Notes under the pieces: generated by a model
Told to the model about the DNA's origin: nothing
The model's database searches: none
What the model saw: only the letters and a program-made list of their open reading frames with translations
Part shown: one piece after another, positions 18,558 to 28,981 of the stretch
How positions within the stretch are numbered: the first letter of the stretch is position 1
How the letters are laid out: every line of letters starts with the position of its first letter
Made by a program: the position numbers and the translations under genes
Source of the DNA: Platerodrilus igneus
Taxonomy: Eukaryota > Arthropoda > Insecta > Coleoptera > Lycidae
Direction of reading: 5' to 3'
NCBI GenBank assembly: GCA_036346225.1
Contig: JARFIW010001488.1
Span: 310,001 to 374,000, forward strand
DNA: 64,000 bases

Positions 18558-20726
18558 ATGAGCACGGGCGCAGGAGGCGAAGGGATGCGGGAGAAGGCCT
18601 TTCTGGAAGCACTGGGAATAAAGAGCACCAAAGTTTCTGAGCTTCTGCGGAACAAGAAGGTCACTGCAGTCGTCGGATCCATGGCAGAGTGCAGCCCCTC
18701 TCCAGAAGACTTTTCTGAAGAGAAGAAAAAGCTGCTCTACAAGGTCATCGAGGAGGTCCGGGAGTGCGGAAGAACGAGACTGTACATGGACATGATACTG
18801 GACGGCTCGATTGAAAGCGAGAGCGACATAAGGAATCTGAAGTACGTGCTGGACAGTCTGGAAGACGCAGATCCAGAGAAAGTAAAAGAAGTTTATCGGG
18901 CGAACAAGCCAGGCCAGGAAGAGGTGAAGAGGATTGCTGGGGAGATTGTGGCGCTGAACAGGGGCGAGCCCAGGTTCAAGGTGCTCAAGGAGCTGAAGCA
19001 CCACGACAGGCTCCGCTTCGTCAAGCCGCAGAGCCTCGTGGAAATAATGGACTCTCTTATGCTGAGCAACGTGCCTGCCACAAAGAAGGAGTACAGTGAC
19101 TCGGAGCTTCTGGCTTTGGCAACAAGGGACGCCCCGCCGACCAGGAGCATCAACAGAGCGTATCTGGAGAAAAGGGTGTCTGCAGAGCTGCGCCAGAGCG
19201 GCGACAGGAAATGGAGGCGTTTTGTGGAGGGGGAGATGCAGGAGATGCACTGTCCGTTCACAAACTACCAGCGAAGCCGGGAGCTGCTGCGGGAACATAT
19301 TGGAAGGACGGGAGGGATGGTCCGGGTACGGTTCCCGCCAGAGCCGAACGGACATCTGCACATCGGGCACGCAAAGGCCATGAGCATCAACTTTGGGTAC
19401 AGGGACTTCTACGAAGGATGGATTTCCCTGCGGTACGACGACACCAACCCCAGAGCAGAAAGGCAGGTTTTCTACGATAAAATCCTGGAGATGGTTGAGT
19501 GGATGGGGTTCAAGCCCACGGCAGTGACGTACGCGTCAGACTACTTTGACAGGCTTTACGAATGTGCGGTAGAGCTGGTCAAGAGAGGGAAGGCCTATGT
19601 CTGCCACGAAAAGCGCGAGGACTTCATGGCCAAGCGGAGCCTGGAGGGACGAACAAAAGGCGGGCAGGAGAGCGAGGCGCAGAGAGTAAGTGTATGGCGA
19701 GATAGACCTGTGGAGGAGAGTTTGCGGGAGTTCGAGCGCATGAAGCGCGGCGGCTACGCAGACGGAGAGGCTGTGCTGAGGATGAAAATGGACATGGGAA
19801 GCGACAATCCGCAGCTCTGGGACCTCGTGGCATACAGAGTTATCAGAGGTGTTCCGCACCCGCGGACTGGAAACACATGGGCTATCTATCCCTCGTACGA
19901 CTTCACCCACTGCCTGACAGACTCGTTTGAGGACATCACGCACTCCTTCTGCACAACAGAGTTCATCAATTCCAGGGAGAGCTACAACTGGCTCTGCGAT
20001 GCCCTGGGCCTCTACAGGCCTGTGCAATGGGAGTACTCCCGCCTGAACATTGCTGAGGCCCTTCTCAGCAAGAGGTTCATCACGAAGGCCATTGCCGAGG
20101 GGAGGTTCAGCGGCTGGGACGACCCGCGCCTCTTCACCCTCGAGGGCCTGCGCAACAGAGGGGTTCCCGCAAGGAGCATCAGGAGGTTTGTGGAGTCCTT
20201 GGGAATCACCACAGCCACAAGCGAGATCAGGAAAGAGAGTCTTGAGAACGTGATCAGAGAGGACCTGAGGGACTCTGAGAAGGCAAGTGTGGTGCTTTCT
20301 CCTCTGCGGCTCAGAATAGCTGGCGAGCAGCGAGAAGTGTTCATAGATGCAGCGGACTTTTCTGAGAGCCCAGACCCCAACTTCTACCGCCTGCAGACAG
20401 AGGGCGCTGTTGGGCTCATTGGGCTGTACGCAGTGGAGTTTTCTCGAAGGTGCAGCGAGTGCAGCGAGTGCATCGAGGTTAGGCGGTCCGAGAAGACTCC
20501 CAGCGGACACATCCAGTGGACAGATACAGACGCGAAGAAGGTCTCTGTTGACATCGTGGAGGGAGGAAATCACAACCTATCCAGACGCCCGGATCCAAAG
20601 AGAGGCACTTGACCACGAGTACTGGCAGTTCCTGAGAGTTGGGTTCTTCAGGATGAGCGCACCCGGAAGTTTATCCGCGTGGTGCCCCTCAAGATAAAAG
20701 GAGAAAGGACATCCAGGTCTGAATAA
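18558..20726 (+). CDS. GLN4: Glutaminyl-tRNA synthetase, two frameshifts near the 3' end
   Basis: A class I synthetase with an N-terminal helical RNA-binding appendage (about 1-200), then the catalytic core: the HIGH motif in PEPNGHLHIGHAKAMSINFG, RYDDTNP, and the KMSKS-like site as LLSKRFITKA. 'LRYDDTNP' and 'WEYSRLN' are GlnRS-type. The first frame stops at 20612, before the anticodon-binding domain is complete. Two other frames continue it with DHEYWQFLRVGFFR and DERTRKFIRVVPLK, the expected C-terminus, ending GAA TAA A at 20726. Breaks lie near 20577 and 20653. The enzyme is essential, so base errors are likely. The start ATG follows an A+T-rich block. Confidence 0.93.
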
Positions 20727-20784
20727 AGAGCACAAGAGCAGCGACATTCCCTGTCTTCGGCATGCAGAAAAGGCACGAGGTTTA

Positions 20785-21147
20785 TTAGTTCTCAGAAACA
20801 AAGAAGCCCTCAGTGGCACCGCTCGCCTTGACCATATCCATCGAAACGGAGTCCACCTCGATTCTCTCCAGATCGACAATGCTTTCTGTGGGCACGTAGT
20901 TCTCCCTCCTCTCGCGCTCCTCCTCCTGGATCTTGATGGAAATGCCCTTCACCTTTCCATATCTAATTCTCTTCATTAGGCGCGTAGCGTACCCGGAAAC
21001 CTTGTTTCTGAGCGTCTTGCTCGGGATTTCTGCGACCTCTGCGATGATCCCTCTGTTGTAGTAGAAGTCCTGCGTGAGTCTTGAGTACTGCTTTTCCACG
21101 ATCTGCTTCGCCGCTCGTTTTACAACTTTGTTGCTGACTCTCCCCAT
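20785..21147 (-). CDS. RPS17: Ribosomal protein eS17
   Basis: A 120-residue small-subunit protein with the clear eS17 N-terminus (MGRVSNKVVKRAAKQIVEKQ) and the SKTLRNKVSGYATRLMKRIR segment. Length is typical or slightly short. The stop TAA is followed at once by TAA AC, so the sequence TAATAAAC contains the AATAAA signal overlapping the stop. The gene is intact, single-frame and converges with GlnRS 58 bases away. Confidence 0.95.
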   Translation of the reverse strand: MGRVSNKVVKRAAKQIVEKQYSRLTQDFYYNRGIIAEVAEIPSKTLRNKVSGYATRLMKRIRYGKVKGISIKIQEEERERRENYVPTESIVDLERIEVDSVSMDMVKASGATEGFFVSEN

Positions 21148-21215
21148 TTCCGGGGGAAAAAATTAAAAGCAAAAATATTTACAGCACGCCCTTTATTCAG
21201 ATACCCCGACGGAGG

Positions 21216-21653
21216 CTACGCGCCCTCGTCCCTCTTTGTGTACAGACAGTGGCCTTTATGGTGCTGGAGCATGTTGTCTTTCCGAGAGAATGTCTTGGGG
21301 CACTCGGGGTTGAGGCATGCAAACGGCTTTTTTCCTGTGTGGATGATGTAGTGCCTGCGCATTCTGCTCAAAGAGGGAAACGACTTGGTACATCGCGGGT
21401 ATACACAGGAGTACACGCGCTCCCCTTCCACCTCCACATACGGGAATTCCACGCTCCACTCGCTGCCATCTCCCCATGCCTTCGGCTTCCTGCCTCTCTT
21501 TCTGGGGAGCAGGAGCGCCTCCTCCTCCGAAGGGCCTGCGCCGCTGGAGTCGAATCTAATTTTTCCCAGCTTGTAGGAGGCATAGTCTGCAAGCACGTTC
21601 AGGCTGTGCATTGGGTCTTTCCGCACCCGGCAGGGCCCTCTTCTTTGCTGCAA
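21216..21653 (-). CDS. C2H2 zinc-finger protein, N-terminus uncertain
   Basis: Two C-terminal zinc fingers of the TFIIIA/Kruppel type are visible: CVYPRCTKSFPSLSRMRRHY with a following HTGKKPF linker, and CLNPECPKTFSRKDNMLQHH. Upstream are a basic AT-hook-like stretch (RKRGRKPKAWG) and a helical segment (LNVLADYASYKLGKIRF). It is probably a sequence-specific nuclear DNA-binding protein. The true start is unclear: Met at 21611, or a longer form starting near the ATG at 21841 whose N-terminal frame would join after a frameshift near 21640. A poly(A) signal AATAAA lies about 20 bases after the TAG. Confidence 0.75.
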   Translation of the reverse strand: MQQRRGPCRVRKDPMHSLNVLADYASYKLGKIRFDSSGAGPSEEEALLLPRKRGRKPKAWGDGSEWSVEFPYVEVEGERVYSCVYPRCTKSFPSLSRMRRHYIIHTGKKPFACLNPECPKTFSRKDNMLQHHKGHCLYTKRDEGA

Positions 21654-21901
21654 ACTGAGTTAGGATCTGCATCTTGGCTCTGGCCCTCTGCATCTTTGTG
21701 CGGAGCGCCAGACAAGCCATGCCTTGCATGCAATGGGCCTTCCTGAGGGGCGTTCCGGCGAACATCCCCCGCCTCTCCGTGGGGCTCCAGGCCCCAATCT
21801 TTCCTCAGCTTCTCCTCTTCGCCATCTCTCCGGGAAGACATGCCCCTAGCCCCTCTGTCCTGAATATACTTCGGGTAAAAGGAGAGACGGCCCCTGTCCA
21901 A

Positions 21902-21963
21902 TTGATGCCTCGGCTGCCCCCGGGAGCATCCTTCCTGCGGAGAAGGGGCAGCCGAGGCATCAA
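21902..21963. repeat. Perfect 19-bp inverted repeat with a 24-base spacer
   Basis: The arm at 21902-21920 (TTGATGCCTCGGCTGCCCC) is the exact reverse complement of the arm at 21945-21963, with bases 21921-21944 between them. It lies in the region between the minus-strand zinc-finger gene and the plus-strand gene at 21985. It could form a stable RNA hairpin or DNA cruciform, or be a dyad protein-binding site. There is no T-run after it, so it does not look like a bacterial-type terminator. Confidence 0.85.
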
Positions 21964-21984
21964 GAGAGAGGAAATATTTTCTTT

Positions 21985-22929
21985 ATGGACATCTGGAGAG
22001 ACATCATTGGAAGAAGCTATTCGTACAGGGAGCATGGGTGGGCAGAAGTGCAGAGCGAGGCGGTGGATGCCCTGCGCTATGAAGCCCTGTTCTTGGGAGA
22101 CAGGGAGTTCTTTTGCAGGCGAGGAAGCGCAAGGGGGTGCTGGGAAGTGGACCCTTATCTGCGGGAATGTATACGATGTGGCGATGAAAGTGTGGCTCTA
22201 GGGAAGGGGGCTGAGCTCGATCTGATTGGGGAGGTGGAAATCTGGGACGAGGATGCAACTGAGTATCTTCTCCAGAAGATCTGTGCGAATGGAGTAATTC
22301 GGGCACTCCCGCGGAACAGGGTAGTTGCCTCTCTCAAGAACGAGGATTGCAAAAAGAGGTTTTTCTGCAGACTTGCGGGAGATCCTGAGGGGGTCAAGAA
22401 AATGGTGCAGAAAATCCTCCACATGCACAGAGACGGAGAGAAAGTAAACAGAGAGCTTTCTCTGGTCAAGCAGCACAAGGACTACCGCAGCATGGGCACA
22501 GAAGCAGCTGAGCGCGCCATAAGACACACCATAGAGAGCTTTGGGTGGATTTACCATCTAGGGAGGGCGGTGCATCCACACATGATCCGCGACATGCAGG
22601 GAGTGCGCGGGGTGCAGCACGCGCTTCTGAGATTCAGGGGCAGGGAAGAGTCTGCGGTGTGCGCCTACTCCTGGATGCTCGCCGAAGAGCGGAGGAAAAG
22701 GCGCAACAGACTCAGAGAGGAGGCACAAAAGAGCGTTAGAGAGCGCTGTGGAGAGCGAAGAGCACGGGGGTTCAGAGAGTTCCTCGAGGCAGTTGCTTGC
22801 GGGGAAGCGCCTGGACACGCACTCCCAAAGAGAATATCTGAGTGCATCGAGGGCGGAGTGGACCTCTACGAGGAGTTCCTCAGGACACGCGCAGAAGACG
22901 AGGAGACCGAAGAGGGTGAGGTGAGGTGA
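21985..22929 (+). CDS. Unrecognised 314-residue protein
   Basis: An intact frame of 314 residues starting at ATG 21985 (MDIWRDIIGRSYSYREHG), 21 bases after an inverted repeat. The central part is helical and rich in basic residues (EGVKKMVQKILHMHRDGEK, RAIRHTIESFGWIYHLGRAV). A strongly charged Arg/Glu-rich helix follows (AEERRKRRNRLREEAQ), and the tail is acidic (EDEETEEGE). Several Cys occur in the first 100 residues without a clear zinc pattern. No family was recognised. Its composition resembles its neighbours, so there is no sign of foreign origin. A nuclear or RNA-associated role is only a guess. Confidence 0.6.
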   Translation: MDIWRDIIGRSYSYREHGWAEVQSEAVDALRYEALFLGDREFFCRRGSARGCWEVDPYLRECIRCGDESVALGKGAELDLIGEVEIWDEDATEYLLQKICANGVIRALPRNRVVASLKNEDCKKRFFCRLAGDPEGVKKMVQKILHMHRDGEKVNRELSLVKQHKDYRSMGTEAAERAIRHTIESFGWIYHLGRAVHPHMIRDMQGVRGVQHALLRFRGREESAVCAYSWMLAEERRKRRNRLREEAQKSVRERCGERRARGFREFLEAVACGEAPGHALPKRISECIEGGVDLYEEFLRTRAEDEETEEGEVR

Positions 22930-22988
22930 GAAGTGGGGCAGGAATAAAGCGTATAAAAGGAGAGCCGGGGCCTCTGTTTTACTTTAGC

Positions 22989-23657
22989 TTAAGCAGAAGA
23001 CTGCTTTGCCTTCGCGCGGGCGCTCATCATCTCGGCATATGCTCTCTGGCGCTGCCTGGCCTTTGTCTGTCTTTCGATCCTTTCGGTGATCCTCTTCTCC
23101 CACCTCTTGCGGTGCTTCTCGGTGACGAGCCTTGTGATCTTCGGGGTGACAACTTTTGTTCCGTTCTTTGTCTCCTTGGTATGAGGAACAACATATTGCC
23201 TCACATCGTCCTCCTGTGAAAGACCAAACATCTTCCTAATCTTATTTGCCCTTTTGGGTCCCCGCGGCTTCGGGACCTGCACGTCTGTTAGGCCCTCTAT
23301 CTCGTTGTCGCCCTTCCTCACCATGGCCAGCGCAAGAACGGCAACCTCTTCGGACACAATGGCCCCTCGCACAGTCTTCCTCCTCCTCAGGCCGTCTCTG
23401 GTGCACCTGAACCCAATGTCCCCCTTCTTGAGCAGCATTCTCCTCCTGTCTGGGGTATACACTCCTGGCTTCATTGGGAATCCCTGCTTGTCAGACCCGC
23501 CGGTGATCTTGAACTCGTACCCGCTCCATTCCGGAGAGATAACTGCTCCTTCCACAGTCGAGCCTATGCACCTGTCGCACAGCTTGGACACAACGTTGTG
23601 CTCGACCTCAACCACCTTCTGCGTTCCATTTGCTGGGTTCGCAATGCTCAGCTTCAT
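22989..23657 (-). CDS. RPS6: Ribosomal protein eS6
   Basis: A 222-residue small-subunit protein with the family start MKLSIANPANGTQKVVEVEH and the segments ITGGSDKQGFPMKPGVYTPD and VPKPRGPKRANKIRKMFGLS. The C-terminal basic helix is present, but the usual Arg-Arg-x-Ser-Ser phosphorylation cluster is reduced to the ending KAKQSSA. The frame is open 35 codons upstream of the chosen ATG at 23657, but only this Met gives the conserved N-terminus. Intact single frame. Confidence 0.95.
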   Translation of the reverse strand: MKLSIANPANGTQKVVEVEHNVVSKLCDRCIGSTVEGAVISPEWSGYEFKITGGSDKQGFPMKPGVYTPDRRRMLLKKGDIGFRCTRDGLRRRKTVRGAIVSEEVAVLALAMVRKGDNEIEGLTDVQVPKPRGPKRANKIRKMFGLSQEDDVRQYVVPHTKETKNGTKVVTPKITRLVTEKHRKRWEKRITERIERQTKARQRQRAYAEMMSARAKAKQSSA

Positions 23658-23845
23658 ACAGGGATGAAAATTTGAGCAAAAAATAAAATTCCGCGTTGCT
23701 GGGCAAGTGCTGTAGGAACATTTGCCACTGTGCGCCAGAGAAAGATGGACCAGAAACTGCATGCAGAGCCAATTTTCCCCCAGCCGAGATCATCCTGGTC
23801 GCAAGACTATGGAAAAAGACCTGCATCGTTCCCAAGAACAAAGGT

Positions 23846-25545
23846 TTATTTCTCCGGAGAGTGTGCTTGTCTATGTCCCTGCTCGCACTTCTTCTTGGTG
23901 TAGAGGCAGAGAAGAGAACATGTCGACTGGTCCAGGGTGCTCTTGTCTCGCTCGCATGCGCCCTCTCCCGGATGCTTCTCTATGACGCCCAGAATCTCCT
24001 TGGCAAGCACCTTTCCCAGCTCCACCCCAAACTGGTCGTACGAGTTGATGTTCCACAGCACACCCTGCACGAAGATTTTGTGCTCGTACAGAGCAACGAG
24101 CATCCCTAGCACGAAAGGCGTCAGCTTGCTGTACAGGAGCGTGATCGAGGGGCGATTTCCGCTGAAGCACCGCTCCTTCTCAGGCGCATCTCTTCCCTCC
24201 ATCAGAGCCCTGCTCTGCGCCAGGCAGTTCGCTACAAGTACGTCGTGGGAGGTCGACTCTCCCTCCCCGCCCTCTGTGTTCTGTCTCACATGCGCATACG
24301 TGGACTCCACTGCGACAAGGAATTCTGTGAGGATCTGCACTGTTCCTGGTGCAGCAGCTGGAAGTACGAGTGCTGCACATTCGTGCCCACGCCTCCCAAA
24401 CGATGGCCCCTGTTCTTTTCCCCGCGTCTCTGACCCCTCCGAGATAAATGCAGCCTTGTCTTCGATGAGCAGGACTCCCTCGCGCGTGCACGACTTTCCG
24501 TTGCTCTCCATCTCCGACTGCTGCAGGTATGTCGGAAGAAGCTGCAGAAAGTAGTCGTACGGCACAACACACTTGTTGTTAAACCCATATTGGTTGATGT
24601 ACTTGCTCTCGACTAGCGCATGGAGCATAGGGATGTTGGACGCAAGCGGCTCGCTGCGGAAATGGCTGTCCATTGCAGCCCCGCCCTCAAGAAAGTCCAG
24701 AAAGGCCTCGAAGCCCATGGCCATAGCCGAGGCAAGGCTCACACAGCTCCAGAGCAGTACCTGCCCCCAACGAAGTCCCACATGTCCAGGACATTGTGTT
24801 CGCTGATTCCAAAAGACACAGCCTTCTCCTTGGCTGCGCTTACGCCTAGGAAGTGGCACGAAACCATCTTTTCCTCGCCAACTGGCTGCTTCTTTGCATA
24901 CTCGCTCCTGACCCAGGAAAGAGCAATTTTTGCGTTCTCGAGGGTCTCCTGCGTAGTAAAGGTTTTCGAAACAACGACAAAGAGGGTTTCCTCCACATCA
25001 AGAGCCTTCAGGGTCTCGTGGATTTCCTGTGCATCCACGTTTGAGATGTAACAGAAGGACCCGCGCGCCCTGCTCCCTCGTAGTGCGTCTGCAAGAAGCC
25101 TGGGGCCCAGGTCGCTTCCGCCAATCCCGATGTTCACCACGCTCCTGATTTGTTTGCCGCTCGCTCCCTTCAGAGCCCCTTGCGCAAACTCGTCGCAAAT
25201 CCTCTTCATCTTCTCGAGCTCGGCAATCACAGCTTCCTCCTCTGTGTCAGCCCCCTCCCTTGTGCCCTCCCTGAACGCGTTGATGACCCTCCTGCTGCGC
25301 AGCTTCGTGTGGAGCACGGCTCTATTCTCGGTGTAGTTGATTTTCTTCCCGCAGAACATCTCTTCTACGCGTTCCTTCAGCTTGATGGCGGCTACGTGCT
25401 CGTCCCACTTACAAATGTCTTCCGGGGTAGCATGTGTCTTCGAGTAGTCCACGACCAGGTATCCCTTCTCTGCCTCAATCTTCTTTGTAAAAGCCTGTGC
25501 GCGCTCGCCGTCCTTCTGGAACAGCTCCTGGATTGTCTCTGCCAT
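23846..25545 (-). CDS. PGI1: Glucose-6-phosphate isomerase, several frameshifts
   Basis: Two long frames and short stretches in the third frame together give a glycolytic phosphoglucose isomerase of about 560 residues. Signatures are VVNIGIGGSDLGPRLLADAL, WDFVGGRY followed in another frame by LWSCVSLASAMAMG, MESNGK, and near the end KLTPFVLGMLVALYEHKIFV. One break is near 24755, directly after VGGRY. At least two more, roughly compensating, lie between about 24350 and 24440, where the family segment GTNVQHSYFQLLHQ appears in the third frame. The enzyme interconverts glucose-6-phosphate and fructose-6-phosphate. Retention of every motif argues for base errors over decay. Confidence 0.9.
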
Positions 25546-25724
25546 GCAAAATTATTTCCTGCTTTCTTTATATGGAAACTGCAATTGGACAGGTTCGGCT
25601 CCTCAGCCTCTTCTGTCTGAGAGCGGGCCAACCACTGTGGGTGGGTGAAACAGCTGGAAAGGCGTGCGCCCTGCGACGCTGTTCTGGCACATCTATCTTT
25701 ATTTTATGCAGCCCATCCTGGAAC

Positions 25725-27788
25725 CTATTTAGGACTTGATTTTTCATCAGACCCAAACTTGCTCCTCCTGAATATTGCGTTCCTTATGACCCTGTAGGAG
25801 AACGCAGAGAGCCCAACCATTCTCCAGTCCTCTTCCTGCAGGAGCCTTAGCTCGCCGATTGTCCGTATCTCCTGGCAGCTTATCTTGCTTATCCACGCAT
25901 ATGCCACATCCTTGGGGCGGGCGTGCTTTTCGGCCATTTCTGTGAGAAGGCTCTCCACACAGTCCTCGTCCCTGTACTCCTTCAGAGCTTCGTTTATGCG
26001 CTGCATTTTCTCCCTTGTGGGCTTGGCCCCCTTCCCGTAGAGCATGTCTTTCATGGCACGTGCAGCAAAGACAGGCACCCCGAGAACCTCCCAGTCCTCC
26101 TCAACGAGAATCCGTAGCTCGCCAACCGTGTATACCTCTTGCTCCCTGAGAATCGAGGCCCAGTTCTCTGCGTTGGCCTTGGTCCGCCTGATGGCAGAAG
26201 CCACTTCAAGCGTGAACTCCACAATTGGCATTGAGTCCCGGTACTCTTCCGAGAGGCACTCCACGCCCTCGTCAGAGCTTGCCTTTGGGGACTCTCCTTT
26301 TCTGCCTTTCCCCTCTGCGCCCCTCTTTTCAATGTCCGCGTCATCGCCGCCCTTCTCCTCGCTTACGCCAACCTTTTTTTCTGCACGCGCCTGGTCGGCG
26401 GCCCTGGCCTCTCCCTGCTCTTCCTCCTGTGTAGATTTTTTGCGCTCTTCCTGCAAGAGCTTCCCATTCGGAGGGGGACAATGGATGCTCTCTGGGCTTG
26501 CCTCCAGTCCTGCTTTTCTGCACTCTTCCACCGAAACGAGGCTCCCCTCTCTCTGGCATTGGTATGCCGGCTGCTGTATCTTTTATCACCATTTCCATGT
26601 GCGCCATTATTGCATCTATCTTTTCGTCCTTGGCAATGCCCTCGTCCTCCATTTCCCGCACCACGCTTTCAACCGTGTCCTCTGCCTGGTTGAACTGGAA
26701 GGTAATGCTCTTCTGGCTGTTGAACAGGTGCATCTGGAAGAGAACTGTCTGCTGGTCGACCATTGTGGCCTTCACCTCGAACCCGCCCTCCTTGTCGTAG
26801 ATCGACTCCGTGTGCTTTTCTTCGGCCAGCAGGTTTTCCTCCAGGCTCCTCTCCAATATCTCGTCCTCTGCCTCCAGGCTCCCCTGCTTGCAGATGCAAA
26901 GGTCTTCAGCTGGCATGGCGTCAAAGAAGTGGTGCGCGGCCGCTTCTGCAAGAGACACTCTTCTGTCTGGAGGACTCAGGCACCTGAGAACAAGGTCCTG
27001 AAGACACATGTCTTCCACGGCGCCAATCCACTCTGCTAGCAGTCTCTGCATCCTCTCGTTTTCCACGCCAGGCTGCCTGCCTTTCCTCCTGTAGAAGTCC
27101 TGCAGGAGGGCCTCAGGAAATCTCCCAACACAAAGGGCAAGAATGAACACCCCGAGGGCATATACGCTCTCGCTGTCCTGCGCATCCTCTTCCATGCACC
27201 CCGCCCTGTCCTCTCCTTCCCTGTCTGCAGCCTGCTCTTCCATGCTCCCCCTGCCTTCCTCTTCCCAGACATGCCTCAACCCAACGCTTCCGTCGATGCA
27301 CACAACAACCTGCTCTGCCTGGATGCCCTCCTTGAGGCGCCCTGCAAGAGCTATAAGCTCTCCCGCCCACTTCCTAACTAGGCTCGCAGGAGAGCTTCCT
27401 AGCTCTTCAACAAGCTCCCTCGCTCCCCTTTCCCCCCTATACCCTGTTATTATGTGAACGCTCGCCTCTTCTTCCCACGAGAGGAGGAGGAGCGCCTTTC
27501 CCCCAGCCTGCATCTTCACGCACTCCCCCACCTTCTGCAGCACCTTTCTCTTTCCTCACTGCTCTTTACACTCACTTCTGCCCACTCCACTGCCTCCCCG
27601 CTGTCTGTGTCCACTGATTCGTACCAAGCTACGTTCCCACAGGTTCTTCTTACTTTTCCGCGAAGATACTTCATCCTTGGGCTCCTGGATGCCTCCAGGG
27701 CCTGCAGCCTACCTACCATCATGCCTCCTCCCTCATCGGGTCCCTCGCTCTTCCCTGGTTCGTGCATGTTTGCATTTACAAGAAACAA
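25725..27788 (-). CDS. WNK-like pseudokinase with OSR1_C-like domain and two SAM-like repeats, two frameshifts
   Basis: Three frames join into a protein of about 690 residues. (1) A small N-lobe (LRGKVRRTCGNVAWYESVDT, EAVEWAEVSV), resembling the WNK N-lobe where the usual beta-3 Lys is not used. (2) A C-lobe (SVYALGVFILALCVGRFPE, LQDLVLRCLSPPDRRVSLAE). The catalytic HRD and DFG motifs are missing: only AEQVVVCIDGSVGLRHV occupies the loop region. (3) An OSR1_C/PF2-like domain (SITFQFNQAEDTVESVVREM). (4) A charged linker. (5) Two similar repeats, TVGELRILVEEDWEVLGVPV and TIGELRLLQEEDWRMVGLSA, each about 45 residues and SAM/death-fold-like. Breaks are near 27545 and at the C4 run 26544-26547. 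It is probably a signalling scaffold rather than an active kinase. Confidence 0.65.
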
Positions 27789-27833
27789 AATAAAATGCTC
27801 TCAATGCCCAATGGGGTTTTATTTAGGCCTTCT

Positions 27834-28956
27834 TTACTTGAGGCGCTCCTCTTCAACAGCCTCGCTGCCCTCCAGCCGCAGCCCCTCCAGCTTCTCTTCG
27901 AGTCTCTCCACGGCCTCTGCCTCTTCTGAAAGCGCGCCCTCTTCCTCGGAAAAGAAGAGCTCGTCCTCCTCTTCGTCACAGATAATCTGTACCTCTCTGT
28001 CCCAGATAGAGGTGAGCCTCTTCACTGCCGCCCGGTCGAACTCGTTCCCAGAAAGCACAACTATGCTTGCGCCAAGTTTTCCAATCACATCCTCCACCTC
28101 CTTGAGCGAGTCGCTGCTGAGCTCGTTGTAAGAGAAGTCTACCTCCAGGGAGTGCGGAAGAGCTCCCTGTATCTGTCCCCTTGGGGAAAGAGCCTTCTTC
28201 AGCTCCTTCATCCCAATGTCCCCAATCAGACAGTCAGATATGTTGAGGTAGTCCATCTCCCAGCTCTCCAGACACTTCCCCAGCACATGTGTGCCCTGCG
28301 TGAGGAGGAGGTTGTCGTTGATATCAAGGACCCTCAGCCTGAGCCCCCTGATGTCCTCGAGGAACATGCACATCGACTTGCAGCTGATGCCGTTCTGGTA
28401 GACCTTGACTGTAGCCATGTATGGAAACATGGCAAGGCTCTTTCCAAGGACCTCTGCAGACTTCTCGAGGCGGTTCCTCCCGAACTCCACCCACTCGAGC
28501 TTGCTGTTTTTCTCGGAGAGAGAAAGAAGCGCCTCTGCAAGAGCCTCGCCTCCCTCGACCCCCATTCCGCTGTTGTTTACCACGAGGTGCTCCAGGTCGT
28601 AAAGCTTCTCGATCAGCGGCGAAAGGATCTTCATTCCGTCGCTCGAGAGCGCGTTGTCGGAGAGGTCTAGATACGTGATGGCCATCCCCTTCAGGTGCTC
28701 GCAGATGTGCTGCAGGCTCTTATCTACCTCCTCTTTGGTTCTCCCGTGAAGATCCCCGGAGGTTCACCACCCGGATGCTCTCTTTCTTCGCGATGGCTTC
28801 AACAAGTGCAAGGACGCATTCGGGGCTGAAGCTGTTTTCGCTTACATTAATGCTCATCACTCCCTCGTTCTTCTCTATTCTCTCCACCAGCCCCAATATC
28901 TCCCCCTGGATGTTATACCTCTTCTTCTCTTCCGATATGCTTACGATGTTCTGCAT
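27834..28956 (-). CDS. RNA1: RanGAP (Rna1-like) LRR protein, frameshifts near the 5' end
   Basis: Ribonuclease-inhibitor-type leucine-rich repeats (ITYLDLSDNALSSDGMKILS, LRVLDINDNLLLTQGTHVLG, LEVDFSYNELSSDSLKEVED) are followed by a strongly acidic C-terminus (DEEEDELFFSEEEGA). This layout is that of the Ran GTPase-activating protein Rna1. The first repeat lies in another frame (SINVSENSFSPECVLALVEA). The junction near 28740-28770 needs two one-base changes to join through GIFTGE and KEEVDKSLQHICEHLKG. The product is about 370 residues, similar to yeast Rna1 (about 400). The role is cytoplasmic RanGTP hydrolysis for nuclear transport. A poly(A) signal follows 12 bases after the stop. Confidence 0.82.
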
Positions 28957-28981
28957 GCCAAATTTTTTCCTCTCTCTTTCT

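Noticed and set aside
19536..20573. Minus-strand ORF of 345 codons inside GlnRS
   Set aside because: It lies wholly opposite the catalytic domain of GlnRS and has low-complexity composition with no motif; a shadow frame.
26044..27039. Plus-strand ORF of 331 codons opposite the WNK-like gene
   Set aside because: The minus strand carries ordered kinase and OSR1_C-like motifs; the plus-strand translation is Ser/Leu-rich and unpatterned.
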